Shown here: one piece after another, positions 10,746 through 23,022 of the stretch
How positions within the stretch are numbered: position 1 is the stretch's first letter
Layout: each line of letters opens with the position of its first letter
Origin: Chelonoidis abingdonii
Lineage: Eukaryota; Chordata; Testudines; Testudinidae
Length of the DNA: 64,000 nt
NCBI RefSeq assembly: GCF_003597395.2
Contig: NC_133772.1
Location: 144,401,429 to 144,465,428 of the forward strand
Reading direction: 5' to 3'
The notes under the pieces: model-generated
What the model saw: only the letters and a program-made list of their open reading frames with translations
Database searches by the model: none
Told to the model about the DNA's origin: nothing
Made by a program: the position numbers and the translations under genes

Positions 10746-13339
10746 GCCTTTATCTTTCTTGCCTATTGGGACAGTGTGAGCAGGTTAGGCTGCCCCTTCC
10801 CATCCTGTAGTCATGGCCCTTTAATTGTTGTGGAGGTGTGATGTAGGCAGAGATCTGGGAAACAGGAGATATGGGTAGAGAGGAAGCAGTCCTGGGGGTA
10901 AGTAGCCCTGGCCTTGCAGAGTGGGTGAGGCAGGGTACCCTTCTCCCCCACCAACTGGGAATGAGCTGGGGAAGGGACTAGCATTATATGCTGCCTGCTC
11001 CCTCACAGTGGGATATCACAGCTGGAGAAGGTCTGCCTGCTGAATGTTCTAACCTTAAAGATGGAAGGGCTGTTGAGCGAGGAAGGACCTGCAGCTGGCC
11101 TGAATGAGACCCCAGCTCCAAGGGAGAAGAGGCAGAGTAATGGCTTGAGATGCAGCCCAGCACGAAGAGAAGGGGCGGAAGTCTCCTGCCTTAAGCAGAG
11201 ATGGGATGACCCCATGAAGCACCCTGCAGCCAGAAAGACTGGGAGTGGATTTGAAGAAGCTCCTCAGTAGATGGCAGAGAAGGAGCCAAACGAGGTGACT
11301 GAACTGCAGAGCAGGAGCAATGGCATCTGCAATCCAGTGAGAGATGCCCAGGAACAAGGGGAGATAGGAGCAGCCTAGAGGCAGCGAGGGATTGGAAGGA
11401 GCCATCCTTAACTGCCCAGCATGGGGTCTCTGGGCTGGAACCCAGAGAAGAGGGCAAGCCTGGGTTCCTCTACTTCCTCCTCAGATGAGGAGACATGTGG
11501 GCAAAGACTGTCAAAGTCTTGGAGGGGCACTGAGGGATTGACATAAGGAACCATAGCCTTTGGGATGTGTCCTGTTTGGACTCTTCTGCTCCACTGCCAG
11601 GGGCTGGGTTTGAAAGGGGACCCAGCTGGAGGGCCAGGACACAGAAGCTGCAGGTAGTGATAAGGCTAGAACACCAGACAATAGGGGCACTACGGTAGAA
11701 GAACCCCTGCAATACCATGTCCTAGCCCAGAGATGTGCTCCAGTAGCGAGCATGTGCCAGAACAGGCAGGAACGTCTTTGTGTGTGTCTGTACAGTAGCT
11801 AGCATTGCTCTCTGTTGGGGGACTGGACATGCTGTGGTGACCCTAACAATAAATAACACTGCAGGTAGTGAGATACTGATCTTAGGTATTCCTGGCGGGT
11901 CTTTAAGTGGCAACCCTTTAAACATTAGCACATGAGCCCTAATATTGCTGTGTGCTGATGGTAGGTCTTCTATCTTGGGTGTATTTGAAACACAAGCTTA
12001 TTCATGAGACTCCCCCTGCCCCCGGACAAGTGATTGTGGTTTACCTAATTCTCTGTGTGGGGAGTGGGGGCACATGGTTATGGCTCATTACAAAGCCACT
12101 CCAGGAGCAAAAATGCAAGGATTCCTTTACACATCTAATAAGCAGAGCTGAGAGATTCAAGCCACAACAGAAAGTCAAAAAGAAAAATTCCATTCATGCA
12201 TTAGCCATTTAGGTAGCTCCTGTATACACACCCGACTGGCTCGTTATCACAGAGCATGTGGCTCAGCCAATAACGTGTCCATCTGTCTTTGGAGCCGAGC
12301 TTTCTGTTCCATACAGCTGTGCCTTTTGGGGCAGCCTCAGATGCCCTTTGGACGTGGAATCTCCAAACGCTTTCTGTCCTCTTGAACTTTTTATAATTAA
12401 CTGACTAACTCTCTGGGGGTGCTAACCATGCTTAATGTCCTTGTGGGCTTGTCATCTGTTCTGGAAATAAATAGTGCAGGGCCTACTAACACAAGCCACC
12501 CGAGCAGGGACAGCCGTTCCTTAGGGACTCGAGTTGGCTAACCCCGGCATTTGCCCATTTCTGACAGGGTTACGTTCTGTTCATTGGTGTACTCATCTGC
12601 CTGACAGTAAACTGAAACACCTTGCTAAAGTGCTCAGAATATATTCCTCTTCTTTGGCAGGAAATGCCCATTGAGTGCAATGATCTCCATGGACTTCAAT
12701 GGACATTGGGTCAGGCCCCAAATTTTCATCCATCTCACCATTTGCTTTGCTTTAGTTGTTAAATCTGCACTAGCGGTGGGCCTAGCCTGGGAAGTTCCAG
12801 TCTGGTGCTAAACTTTTCTAAGGGTCTAGGGTGGGAGAGATCAGATTCTGACGTTTGCTGCACCCCATTCTAGAGCTCAGAGTCATCCCTGAAGTTCAAA
12901 TCTGAACTTTCCCAACAGAAGAGTCCTGGCCCATGTGCAGTTTGCATGCCCAGATAGGGGCTAATAAGCACAATTTCAGCCAGAATTGCGAGGGCCTGGA
13001 TTTCTCCCATGAAGCTGTGCCAACACACCTCACTTCCAACCTGATAAAGACCTACTGAAATAACCTTACTCGTATCCTAAAGCAGATTAGAACCTAATAC
13101 GCCAGAGGTGAAAGTGGAGTCCATTAACCTCCCATGCTGTCTAGATAGTCTTTTAGCCCCTATTAAAATTACATAAGTATTCCATTATAAAAACTGAAGG
13201 GAAATGCCATTCTGAAGGCATTATCAATGAAATTTCTTACATCCACATTTCACTTTATAAAAATGATATCTGAATTGTAGGGCTGGTCTATTACTCGTAC
13301 TCTGGCTGTCCAAGCTTCTCTGGAAGTCAAGACAAACCA
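10746..13339. other. Low-copy sequence, no gene recognised
   Basis: About 2.6 kb of moderately GC-rich sequence. Open frames near 11.0-11.9 kb overlap on both strands and show no recognisable domains. At about 12655-12715 an imperfect palindrome (CCATTGAGTGCAATG / CTTCAATGGACATTG) is a remnant of an old miniature element. The segment 12230-12640 reads as unique sequence with no repeat wording. Confidence 0.4.
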
Positions 13340-14588
13340 CGGGTACATTTAAGAGAGTCATAGATTCCATGGCCAGAAAGGGCCACTGTGATCGTCAAGG
13401 GTGCCCTCCTGTATAACCGGCCATACAACTTCCCCAAAATAATTGCTAGAGCAGATCTTTCAGAATATACATCCCATCTTGATTTAAACATTGTTGGTGA
13501 TGGAGAATCCACCATGACCCTTGGTATGTTGGTCCAATGTTTAATTACTCTCACAGTTAAAAATGTACATCTTCTTTCCAGTGTGAAATTGTCTAGCTTC
13601 AGTTTCCAACCATTGGTTCATGTTATACTTTTCTCTGATAGATTGAAGAGCCCATTAAGTTTTTGTTCCCCATAAAGGCACTTACAGATTGTGTTCAAAT
13701 CCTTCCTTAATCTTCTCTTTGTTAAGCTAAATTCATTGAACTCTCCGTTTATCACTATCAGGAGTGTTTTCTAATCTTTACTCATTCTTGTGGCTCTTCT
13801 CTGGACCCTCTCTAACTTATCAACATCTTTCTTGAATTATGGACACCAGAACTAGACACAGGTTTCCAGCAGAGGTCACACCAGTACAAGTACAGAGGTA
13901 AAATAACCTCTCTGTTCCTACTCAAGAGTCCTCTTTTTATACATCTAAAGATCGAATTAGCCCTTTTGGCCACAGAGCTCAGAGCTCTCAGAGCTCACAT
14001 TCAGCTGATCGTTCACCACGCCCTCCATCTCTTTTTCAGAGTTCCTGCTTCCGAGGATAGAGTCCCAAATCCCGTAAGTATGGCCTGCATTCCTTGTTCC
14101 TAGATGTATACATTTACATTTAGCCATGTTTAAATACAGGCTGTTTGCTTGTGCCCAGCTTACCAGGAGATCCTGATTGCTCTGTACCCGTGATCTGTTT
14201 GACATTCCCCCCATATTTGTGTCTTAATTTTATCAATGATGATTTTATGTTTTCTTCCAAGTCATACATAAAAATCTTAAATAACATAGGGCCAAGAACT
14301 GATCCCTGCAGAACCCCTCTAAAAACACATCTGTTTGATGATTCCCCCTTTACGGTTACATTTTGAGACCTATCAGCCAGCTTTTAATCCATTTAACATC
14401 AGCTCTTTTACCTTTGTCAACCAAATTTATGGTCTCATCAAAAAAGATATCGAGTTAGACAGGATCTATTTTCCATAAACTCATGTTAATTGACATTAAT
14501 TACACTACCCTCCTTTAATTCTTTATTAATTGAGTCCTGTATCAGTAGCTGTAGTATCTTGCTTGGGATCAGAGTCAGATTGGCAGGC

Positions 14589-15790
14589 TGTCATATTCTG
14601 GGGTGCAGGCCAAACCAGTGAGGGGTTGTGTCCCTGCCAGGCCTGGAGCTCTGGGGTGTCTCACAATGCTTCACTGTTGTAGTTCCCAACCTGGGCCACT
14701 CACAAACATCCTGCCAGCAGGCAGGTCACCCCTTGAGTGTGTGTGTATACTGCAGCCCTGGCCCAGGCGCTCTGACCCCAGCAGCCTGTCAGCAACACTC
14801 CAGTCACTCTCTGGCTTCCACCAGCCTGAGTTACTACTTGCAGGGTGACCCCAACACAGTCCCAGTCTCAAATTTCCCCCAACACATGGGTTCTACACTG
14901 TGCTGCCCTCTTCTGGGTAGTTCAGATATCAGCGGTCCGCTGCCCCTGCAACAGTTTGCTACTTCTGGAGTTACAAAACAGTTCAGCTGAAACACAACAC
15001 TGGATTAGTATTGATGAAGGAATAAAAAAGGTATATTTAACTACAAAGAGAGAGATTTTAAGTGAGTATGAGTATATGGCATTAAAGTCAGAAATGGTTA
15101 CAAGAGAAGTAAATATAAAACACTTTCTAGTAGCTAACTCTTAACAAGCTAGGCTGGGAAAATCCTTATCACATGTTCCCAGCAACTTGGCTGACCAAAT
15201 TCTCAGGGCAGGATCCCTCCCAAGTCAAAGGTCTGGTTCCTTTGTCATTTTAGGTGAGACAGAGAGATAGGGAGAGACTGGAAAAGATGCCTTGGGGTAT
15301 TTTGCCCCTCACTTTTATAGTCCAGGCACCCTTTGAAGTAGATTCTTCTGAGGATTAGCCCTCATAGCAAATTTTGTTCCGATATTAAAGAAGATGACGT
15401 AGAACCTGGTGGTGAATGACTCCATGTTCTTCCTTCTCCCCTGTTCATGATGTAATGAATATTTGCCTTTTCTCCTGCCATTTTCCTCTCTTGCTGTCTC
15501 AAGGACCCTGTTTACCACTTATATGCAAATTGAGGTAAACTGACATTCCTCTGGGATGTTTAGGATAGATCTGTTTAACTTTTGTGTAGTTGGGGCTGTG
15601 TGGATTTGAACATGTGCTAACAAAATGATAAAGGGGAAATTCATAACTTTACATATAATGTTGCTACAGCCATTTCACCGTGATATTATTGACCTGTGAG
15701 TTACTAGTTTTCAAATGAGACCTCACAAAGCATATTTTCTACAAAGATTATTACAATACTGTTTTCAGTAAGATAGGGCTATCTCTGTCA
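14589..15790 (-). mobile_element. LTR nested in CR1, about 1.2 kb
   Basis: The sequence interrupts the CR1 text: GTCAGATTGGCAGGC ends on the left and CR1 wording resumes near CATCCCATTTATCC on the right. It starts TGTCATATTCTGG and the best end is CTCTGTCA. The minus strand of a segment at about 15035 gives a polyadenylation-like A/T-rich signal, so the LTR is probably oriented right to left. I recognise the text as a repeat common in turtles. No clear target duplication was found, so the boundaries may be off by some tens of bases. Confidence 0.65.
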
Positions 15791-16251
15791 GCAATCATCC
15801 CATTTATCCTTTCTAAAAAATATTTGCACACCATTCGCTTTTTTTCAGTCTTCTGGAATTTCCCCAGCATTCCAAGACTTATTAAAAGTGAACATTAATG
15901 GCCCAGGGAGTGCCTTAGCCAGCTCTTTTAAAACTCTTGGATACAAGTTGTCTGGACCTACTGATTTAAAAAAAAATGTCTAATTTTATTAGCTTCTGTT
16001 TAACATCCTGCAGCGATACTAGTGGAATTAAATGAGTGTCTTCATATGACAGGACTGCATCATCTGTTTCTTTCCCCAAATTCAGTACAGAAATATTTTT
16101 TTTGAACACTTCTCCCTTTTGTGCATTATTATTGATTATTCTACTATTTCAATCTACTAATGGACCAATGGATTATTTTTGTTCCTAATACACTTGAAAA
16201 CTCCATATTGTCTTTAACTCTGCAGAGCATTGATTTCTCTTTGTCTTTCTG

Positions 16252-16510
16252 AATAGCCATTGTGAATCAGACCAGTGGTCCATCTTGCTCAATATCCTGT
16301 CTTCTGACAGTGGCTAGTGCCAGATACTCAGAGGGAATGAGCAGAACAGGGAAATTATCAAGTGATCCATCCCCTGTCATCCAGTCCCATCTTCTGGAAG
16401 TCAGAGGTTTAGGGACCTCCAGAGCATGGGGTTGCATCCCTGAACATCTTGGCTAATAGCCATTGATGACCCTATCCTTTATGAACATATCTAACTTTTT
16501 TTAATCTAAT
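16252..16510 (-). mobile_element. CR1 3' fragment nested in the older CR1
   Basis: The antisense CR1 3' end (GTGAATCAGACCAGTGGTCC through GATCCATCCCCTGTC to CTTGGCTAATAGCCATTGAT) belongs to a different CR1 subfamily from the host copy. It matches the wording at 20990-21385. The right boundary is vague because both CR1 copies are AT-rich there. Confidence 0.7.
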
Positions 16511-17429
16511 CAGTTTTCCCTTATCAAGTTTCTACTATTTCTAGCTTCTGATTTATATCCATTACTATCAACTTCCCCTTCCTTTCTAATGTTATATCTT
16601 GTTTTTATAGCTTCTTTCACTTCCCCTCTAAACCCGGTTGTTGTTGTTTTTTAACCAGTTCAGCCTTCTTCCTTGATTATGGTTTTTTGGGGAAGCTAGT
16701 AAAGTGTTCTTAAACTATTACTGATTATCATTCTCATTTTTCTGATTAAATTCTTCCTCCCAGATCATTTGGCTTATAATTGTTCTTGGCTTTGTGAAAT
16801 TAGCAATTTTAAAACACAGAGTATATGTATGGATCACTGGTCTGGACTTTACTCTGTTTGCACATTATAAATGGGATCAAGTCATGATCACTTGTACCTA
16901 AGTTACCATTCATTTTTAGTTCGGTAATCAGTTCCTCCTAATCTGGCAAGGCGAGATCTAATACAGAATTCCCCTGTGTGGGAAGCAACATTTGGAGTTA
17001 GGAAATTGTCATCTACGATGTTCAGAAATTCCAAGGATGTTTTAGTACTGGCAGCATGAGACCTCCAGCATTTGTCTCTCAGACATGAAGTCCCCCACAA
17101 TCATGAAGCTTTTTTCCTACACGTTATAGATAGGTGTGTGCAGAGTCAGTCATCCTGTTCTGGAGTGTGATTTGCTGCACTATGGCAGACACCAGCTAAT
17201 ATCCCATCTTGGGCTTTGTCTATTGGGACATGTAACCAGAAGCATTCGAGATCATTTTCTTCTAAGTTATCTGTGACCTGGAAACAGGTAATGCCACGTT
17301 TGACATAGAGTGCCATTGCCTGTGCCCTTTTTCCCACTCATTCCTTCCTAAACAGGTTAGAACCATTGATTTTAACATTCCCATAATGGGAATCATCCCA
17401 CCAGGTTTCAGTAATACCATCTACATACA

Positions 17430-17606
17430 TGTTCTCTGTATGTATAAAGATCTTCTGTCTGTATGTCCCACTCTATGCATCGGAAGAAGTGAGCTGTAGC
17501 TCACGAAAGCTTATGCTGAAATAAATTTGTTAGTCTCTAAGGTGCCACAAGTACTCCTGTTCTTTTTGCGGATACAGACTAACACGGCTGCTACTCTGAA
17601 AACTGT
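17430..17606 (+). mobile_element. Short Penelope-type SINE with hammerhead-like core
   Basis: A 177-bp insert in the CR1 relic is flanked by 12-bp duplications with one mismatch (CATCTACATACA 17418-17429, CATCTAGATACA 17607-17618). At 17481-17508 it reads CGGAAGA, A, a perfect 6-bp hairpin GTGAGC-TGTA-GCTCAC, then GAAA. This is followed by AGC-TTAT-GCT, a 3-bp stem. That order (core, stem II, GAAA, short stem III) is the hammerhead arrangement. The right part (TTGTTAGTCTCTAAGGTGCC ... CGGCTGCTACTCTGAA) is the familiar turtle short repeat. There is no coding capacity. Confidence 0.8.
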
Positions 17607-17799
17607 CATCTAGATACAATTGATGTTCCTCATTGAGTGATTCTAATTCCTCTTGTTTGTTAACCAGGATCCTAGCGTTGGTGTAGAGGCAATTCAAGAA
17701 TTTCTTCTCTTTATATCCTTTGGTTCCTTGATTAATTTTGTTCTCGACATCTTGATTTTTGTGCTGAATGCTTCATATCTTCCCTTTTCTTACCCTCCC

Positions 17800-18438
17800 A
17801 TTTGTATTAGTTTCGCAAGCTCCTGAGTACTCTAGCCAGCCTGTCTTCAAGAAAATTGGTTCCCCCTTCTATGGAGGTGCAGGACTTCCAAACTATACAG
17901 CCCTTGTCTCCTCACAGAAGGTGGACCCATGTTCCACAAAACCAAAGCCCTCCTTCCCTTTAGAAAGCTGCAGTTACTGCACATCTGTAACCAAAGGAAA
18001 TGCTTGCAAATGCCTGCCGATGCGCTATGCTGAAAATGCCAGGGTTACAAGGTGGGTAGGCCCTTTGCGGGAAATTGGATTCAGCCCCATCTGTTACTTG
18101 TTGTCTGGCCCCAAGTAACGGGCTTGGACTTGGGCCAGCGGTTGGGTCACATGATCAGGATCACATGATGGTAGCCTTTGGAGGTGGCTTCCTATAAGAG
18201 GGAGCCTGTCCCCTCAAAGAGAAGGAGACTAGGGACGAGGAAGACAGGAGCAGGTGGTGGTGTTGGTCTGTCCAGAGAGGCCAAGAGTCTGAGAAAGGGC
18301 CTGGCAGAATTCTCTGTTCAGAGACCTCAGAGGCAGCTGGAGCCCTGAGAAAAGGGCATATGTCATGGGGAAAGACACAGGGTCAGAGAACACCAGGAAA
18401 GGGGAGACACAGGGTCAGAGAGCACCAGGAAAGGGGCT
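17800..18438. other. Low-copy sequence with a short direct repeat
   Basis: No gene was recognised. Near 18370-18435 the phrase GACACAGGGTCAGAG plus A(A/G)CACCAGGAAAGGGG is tandemly duplicated, possibly part of an LTR or minisatellite remnant. Confidence 0.4.
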
Positions 18439-18650
18439 TGTGATGGGGTGTTCACCACCCCTTGCCCCAGCTGTGAAAAGGTTTATGTAGATAGAGAAGG
18501 GAGCTAATTAACCTGACTGGCCCCAGCTAAGAGGGACCAGGCAGCTAAGCAATCCCCTGACTCAGGGATGGAGCTCAGCTGAGCTGGATGTATAAGGGCA
18601 GGAAACTGGAGGCAGAAGGCGCTGCTGGGGAAAGTCTGCAGGCACTGCCT
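18439..18650 (+). mobile_element. Truncated LTR remnant
   Basis: It begins TGTGATGGGGTGTTC, similar in style to the LTR at 32451 (TATGATGGGGCGTC), and has a TATAAG box at 18591. The right end is missing where the Harbinger-like element starts. There is no matching terminus or duplication, so this is a tentative call. Confidence 0.4.
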
Positions 18651-18652
18651 GA

Positions 18653-18973
18653 GGGTATGTCTTCACTAGCTGTGTAAAGTATCAGAGGGGTAGCTGACGA
18701 AGTGAGTATTCACCCACGAAAGCTCATGCTCCAATACGTCTGTTAGTCTATAAGGTGCCACAGGACTCTTTGCTGCTTTCACGAGCTGTGTAGTCACGGT
18801 GCCAGCACTGTAAAAAAACCCACCCCCATGACGGGAGTGTCTCCCAGTGCTAGTGCATGGTTTCCACTGCCACATTACAGTACTGCAACTTGCAGTGCTT
18901 GAGGGGGAGGGCGAGTTTCACACCCCCGAGTGAGAAAGTTGCAGCGCTGTAAAGTGGCAGTGTAGACAAGGTC
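18653..18973. mobile_element. PIF/Harbinger-like element, split by a SINE
   Basis: The left end GGGTATGTCTTCAC and right end CAGTGTAGACAAGG form the inverted termini typical of the GGGTATGTCTACAC / GTGTAGACAAGCCC family, which recurs at 41671-43332. The expected 3-bp duplication is not preserved. The element is interrupted at 18677-18783 by a short SINE with its own duplication. Confidence 0.6.
18677..18783 (+). mobile_element. Short Penelope-type SINE with hammerhead-like core
   Basis: A 107-bp insert is flanked by a perfect 9-bp duplication AGCTGTGTA (18668-18676, 18784-18792). It reads CTGACGA (18694-18700), then a hairpin GTGAGTATTCACCCAC, then GAAA (18718-18721), then AGC-TCAT-GCT-C. 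The tail TCTGTTAGTCTATAAGGTGC is nearly the same as the Penelope-like element at 63.6 kb read on its minus strand. This links the short repeats to that element. Confidence 0.8.
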
Positions 18974-19054
18974 AACATCTTGTTTCCTTGTTCTGCTGGG
19001 GAATTTCCCCTGCTCCAGCCTCCCTCCCTGCAGACAACTTGGGGGAAATCCACG

Positions 19055-19211
19055 AAAACAGCAAGGCGTCTGGTGGCACTTTAAAGTCTAACAGATTTAT
19101 TTGGGCATAAGCTTTCATGGATAAAAAAAACAGTTCTTCAGATGCAAGCTGAAGCTTATACCAAAATAAATCTGTTAGACTTTAAAGTGCCACCAGATGC
19201 CTTGCTGTTTT
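19055..19211. repeat. Head-to-head inverted pair of short SINE copies
   Basis: Two arms of about 59 bp (19055-19113 and 19152-19211) are reverse complements, each containing the AGTCTAACAGATTTATTT / AAATAAATCTGTTAGACT text of the same short repeat family. Between them lies a decayed CTGAAGA-A...GAAAGC segment on the minus strand. The pair could form a long hairpin. Confidence 0.8.
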
Positions 19212-20989
19212 TTGGGGGGAAAACCAGTTTCCTTTAGTATGCTCATCTCTTTATCATAGTCAGTGATCTACCAGGGCAGAGACATTCCCTGTTAACTACT
19301 CTTCGTGTTGTCCCAGAGCTGCTTATTGTCCCAGCAGGCAGCGTGCAGCGTGACGTGGTTCCTGTCAGCCAATGGCTGATCACACTGAGCATTAGTTCTA
19401 CTTACAGTTCATGAAATCAGTTGGCATTCAGAAGTTGTGCACAGACAGACCCCCCCCGCCCGCAATGGCCTATATTGTCCTGGTTGCATTCCAGTGTGGG
19501 GCTGCATTACACCTTCTCATTCCCCCATCGTGCCAGCCATGTGTGGTTTCCTTCTTCACCTTTTTGGGCCTCAATTACTGTGCAGTGTGGCTCTTGGCTG
19601 AGAGTGCTGGCTACGGGTCAGTCCAGAGGTGGCTGCATTTCAGCAGTGGATCAAGTCATTAGTAAGTCTGTAAAGTACTTTGGCCATGCACTGAAAAAAG
19701 TGCTCCATACACGTAAGTCATAGAGTCAGCTTTGTTGCTGTGTTTTGGCCTCCGACCCCACTCCTGGACATGGAGGAATTTGAAACTGACCCTAGCTGTC
19801 CAGTAGGCATAAAGTTGCCATATCTAGCTCCAACACAGTCCCTCCGCTCCACCCCAACCAGCACAGGGGGCATGTTGGGAGCAGGGAGCAGGAGTAGCCA
19901 GAGTGCACGGTGCTTTGCCTAAGCCCAGCTGGTGGATAGCCCCTTGGCAAATCACTGCTAGCTAATGCAAGTTAGAGCAGCCTCTGGGCTGCTTGGAACT
20001 GCACTGGGGCTTCAGCTGGGGAAGAGAATCAGGAAGCCATGTCCTGCCTCTCTCTATATTGCCCCAAAGAATCTGGCAGATCATTTGTACAGCTGCCAAA
20101 CATTTTGGCTTCTAAATGGGCCACAACCTCCCTTCCAATATCATACATCTTATAAGTCTCACCCCGCAATTCAGTCATAACTCTGGTGCTTCAAACTCTT
20201 TCTCACATGAACAGCCCCACTGAAGCCATGGGATTACTCAAGTGAGTAATGGTCTGCAGGCTTTGCCTCCTAGCTCTGATTTATTTTATTCTTATTTACA
20301 GTGCCTAACCCAATGGGCTCCTAGATGTGACTGCACCCCAGTAATACATAATATTCTTAACACAATCTTTATCACACTGAGCACGCTATACAGACAGCTA
20401 TCGGTTTGTAAGCCAGGGTTGCATATGCTATAACTTTTTTTATTTCAGCCACATTTTCATACAACTCTCTAATTGTTGGCCTTCTGAAAACATGATTTCA
20501 TTAATTTAATCTTGTACTGCGGAACATTGTACGAGATCTTAAAGAAACTCCATACTGTGCATTAATTTCTTTCTCCATAATTGTATTTATATTTCATCAA
20601 ATAGACTTGAAGCACGTTATTATTCTAAAATGAGTGCTAATGGGTTTCAGCACTCTCATATAGCTAATCGTGCATTTATTTCACAGCTTTGATGGCTCAC
20701 AAAGATTTCCATTTCTTCATTTACATGAAGCAATTGTGAAGGACAAATTAAATGCTTGCTTATTTCATCTACATATTTTTTCCCCTGAAAATTCTGTACA
20801 AACATCCGCAGTTTGAGTACAACATATAATTCCTTTGAACGACGTGGGCCATGTTAAATTGGTTGAAATGATAGTTCCATGAATGAAAAAATAGGAATTT
20901 GAATCTTTTTATTACAATATATTAAAAAGCAACTTCTTCATGGCAAAACAATGAGACAATTTTTCTTTGCATTATATCAATCTCAAGAT
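19212..20989. other. Low-copy sequence, possibly conserved non-coding
   Basis: No gene was recognised. At 20195-20275 there is half of an old palindromic repeat (CACTGAAGCCATGGGATTAC). The interval of about 20490-20790 is AT-rich, free of repeat wording and full of homeodomain-like TAATTAAT-type words, so it could be a conserved regulatory element. That is only an impression. Confidence 0.35.
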
Positions 20990-21385
20990 AAGAACGGCCG
21001 TACTGGGTCAGACCAAAGGTCCATCTAGCCCAGTATCCTGTCTTCAGCCAGTGACTAATGCCAGATACTTCAGAGGGAATGAACAGAACAGGTAACCATC
21101 AAGTGATCCATCCCCTGTTGCCCATTCCCAGCTTCTGGCAAACAGAGGCTAGGGACACCATCCCTGTCCATCCTGGCTAATAGCCACTGATGGACCTATC
21201 CTCCACGAATTTATCTAGTTCTTTTTTGAACCCTGTTATAGTCTTGGCCTTCACAACATCTTTTGGCAAAGAGTTCCACAGACTGACTGTGAAAATACTT
21301 CATTTTATTTGTTTTAAACCTGCTGCCTATTAATTTCATTTGGTGACCCCTAGTTCTTGTGTTATGAGAAGAGAAAGATATATGT
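20990..21385 (-). mobile_element. CR1 LINE 3' end, antisense
   Basis: A clear CR1 3' end is read from right to left: ACTGGGTCAGACCAAAGGTC, then TGATCCATCCCCTGTTGCCC, then CCTTCACAACATCTTTTGGC, ending near CTTGTGTTATGAGAAG. The 5' end is truncated near 21385. The frame on the minus strand is broken. Confidence 0.9.
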
Positions 21386-22109
21386 TGCATTGATATTAAT
21401 CGCAAAGGTCTAAAGAGTTAAATGCGTTTATAACCTTTCACTTTTTGGATTTAAACAATCAGAGATAGGCTCGGGGTTATTTTCAAGGCCTCTGTTTGAT
21501 TTACTCGGTTACATGGCAAACACAAATGCATTCATTCAAATTAAAAGTTTTTATTGTTTAAACACGAAATTAAAAATGGCATGTATATTGAAACTGAGGT
21601 TGAGTGATTATGCGTAACAGACATTCAAGAGTTTGATTTTTCTCCTTTCAGAGGCAAAATATCAGTCTCTCATTTTCAGAATAACTTTTCTTTGCAAAGG
21701 AGAAGGTTAATTTTATTCTCAGTCCAGCTGTGTGAAGGGCATTTACTTTCCCTGTTCTATAACAACAGGCAAACGTGAAGGAGAGACAGGCTAGAGAAGA
21801 TGGGTGCAACGTAGCTTTTGTTGATGTCCTGAATGGATGCTTCGTCTGGCAAGTCAACCACAACGCCTGCTGTTTGGACCCTGGTTTACAGTCTGGTCCG
21901 GGAGGTCTCTGGTTGTATCTTTTCTTTTTAGACAAGGCAGGGTTGGATGGATACAGCATAGCTGACCTCAGGATTTGATGAAAAGGTGAGAGAAAGAAAG
22001 AGAGAAGATGGGGTAAAGGGATGGTGGAAAAAACTACAAAAAGAGAAGAGAAGACAATACAGAATCTTTCATGCCTCTTCAGTACTGACAATTAGCGTAA
22101 GGACTACCC
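21386..22109. other. Low-copy sequence, no gene recognised
   Basis: Overlapping chance frames on both strands near 21.65-22.09 kb have no domain-like features. No repeat ends were detected. Confidence 0.4.
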
Positions 22110-22600
22110 AGGTGTGCAGAGTCCAGGATGGCTGATATTCCCACAGTGCCCCCCAGAGGCCATGCCAAGGCTCAGCAAGGGAGCACTATGGAGAGTAGGT
22201 GCCACAGGATGTGCCACCCAAGAGACCCAGAGTGATAGTACCCTGTGGCCTTCTGATTGGCCGAGCACACAGTTTAACAGGGGTTGCCCTAGAAAGTTGT
22301 CTGGGCAACTACACAGACTTTAGCCTGCTACAGCCCCAGACTCTGCTCGATCTCCAGTCTCTGACTCCAGCCTGACGCTGGAACAGATTCCTGTCTCTTG
22401 ATTCTAGCCTGGTATTGACTCTGATTTCTGGTCTTTGACGTCGGCCTAACTCTGACCCTGACTCTTGCTTGCAAAACCTGGGTTCTGCCATTTCTCAAGT
22501 GACTACTGTCCCCTGGTGGGCAGACCTCAGTCTGGCATGACTGCTAGGCCAGACTGCCTATGTCCGGTCCATTACAATTAAATATCTCCACTGCTGGACT
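22110..22600 (+). repeat. CTGACTC-type degenerate repeat, probable LTR remnant
   Basis: From about 22320 the sequence is a degenerate series of TCTGACTCCAGCCTG / CTGACCCTGACTC phrases, similar to the stretch at 54.9-55.2 kb. Such tracts occur inside turtle LTRs. An ATTAAA signal lies near 22576. No boundaries could be fixed. Confidence 0.4.
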
Positions 22601-23022
22601 GACTACTGGCTGTCAGGATAGTGTGATGACTTTCAGCACTCGCAGGTGAAAACAAAGTTCTCTGAACAAGAGCAAGACCAACTGGCCTTCGTCTCAGGAA
22701 GAAACTTATGGAGTTGCTGTGCTGGCAGATTGGCGGATCAACTGAGATGCAAGGTGGGATGAGAGATGAGGGACCGCTGAAGTGAACTGAACTTACTTAA
22801 CTTTTCTTTAAAGTCTCTTTATAAGAAACTCCAAAAGGGGGGAAAGTGGTTGGCATAGTTCATTCCCCTCATTATTTTATCCACCATTTTATCCACCAGT
22901 TAGGCCTAACACACATCACACCAATTTTGGTCTATTAACTTCTGCTTCCACATCTTTTCTTTTTACCAACCATAATTTAAATAGTCCTTGGATTATCTCA
23001 ATGTGTCCTTCTTCGTTTAGAC

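Larger units (their letters stand above)
13340..17790 (-). mobile_element. Long CR1 LINE relic, split by three younger insertions
   Basis: This is one old CR1 copy read right to left. Minus-strand remnants of the ORF2 endonuclease lie at about 17340-16900 (phrases ALYVKRGITC and EFLNIVDDNFLT), followed by reverse-transcriptase segments. A thumb-region segment lies at 14214-13957 (AKCKCIHLGTRN), and the 3' terminus is near 13345. All frames carry stops and shifts, so it is a pseudogene. Three later insertions interrupt it: an LTR (14589-15790), another CR1 3' fragment (about 16252-16510) and a short SINE (17430-17606). Removing them leaves roughly 2.8 kb of one CR1 element. Confidence 0.85.
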
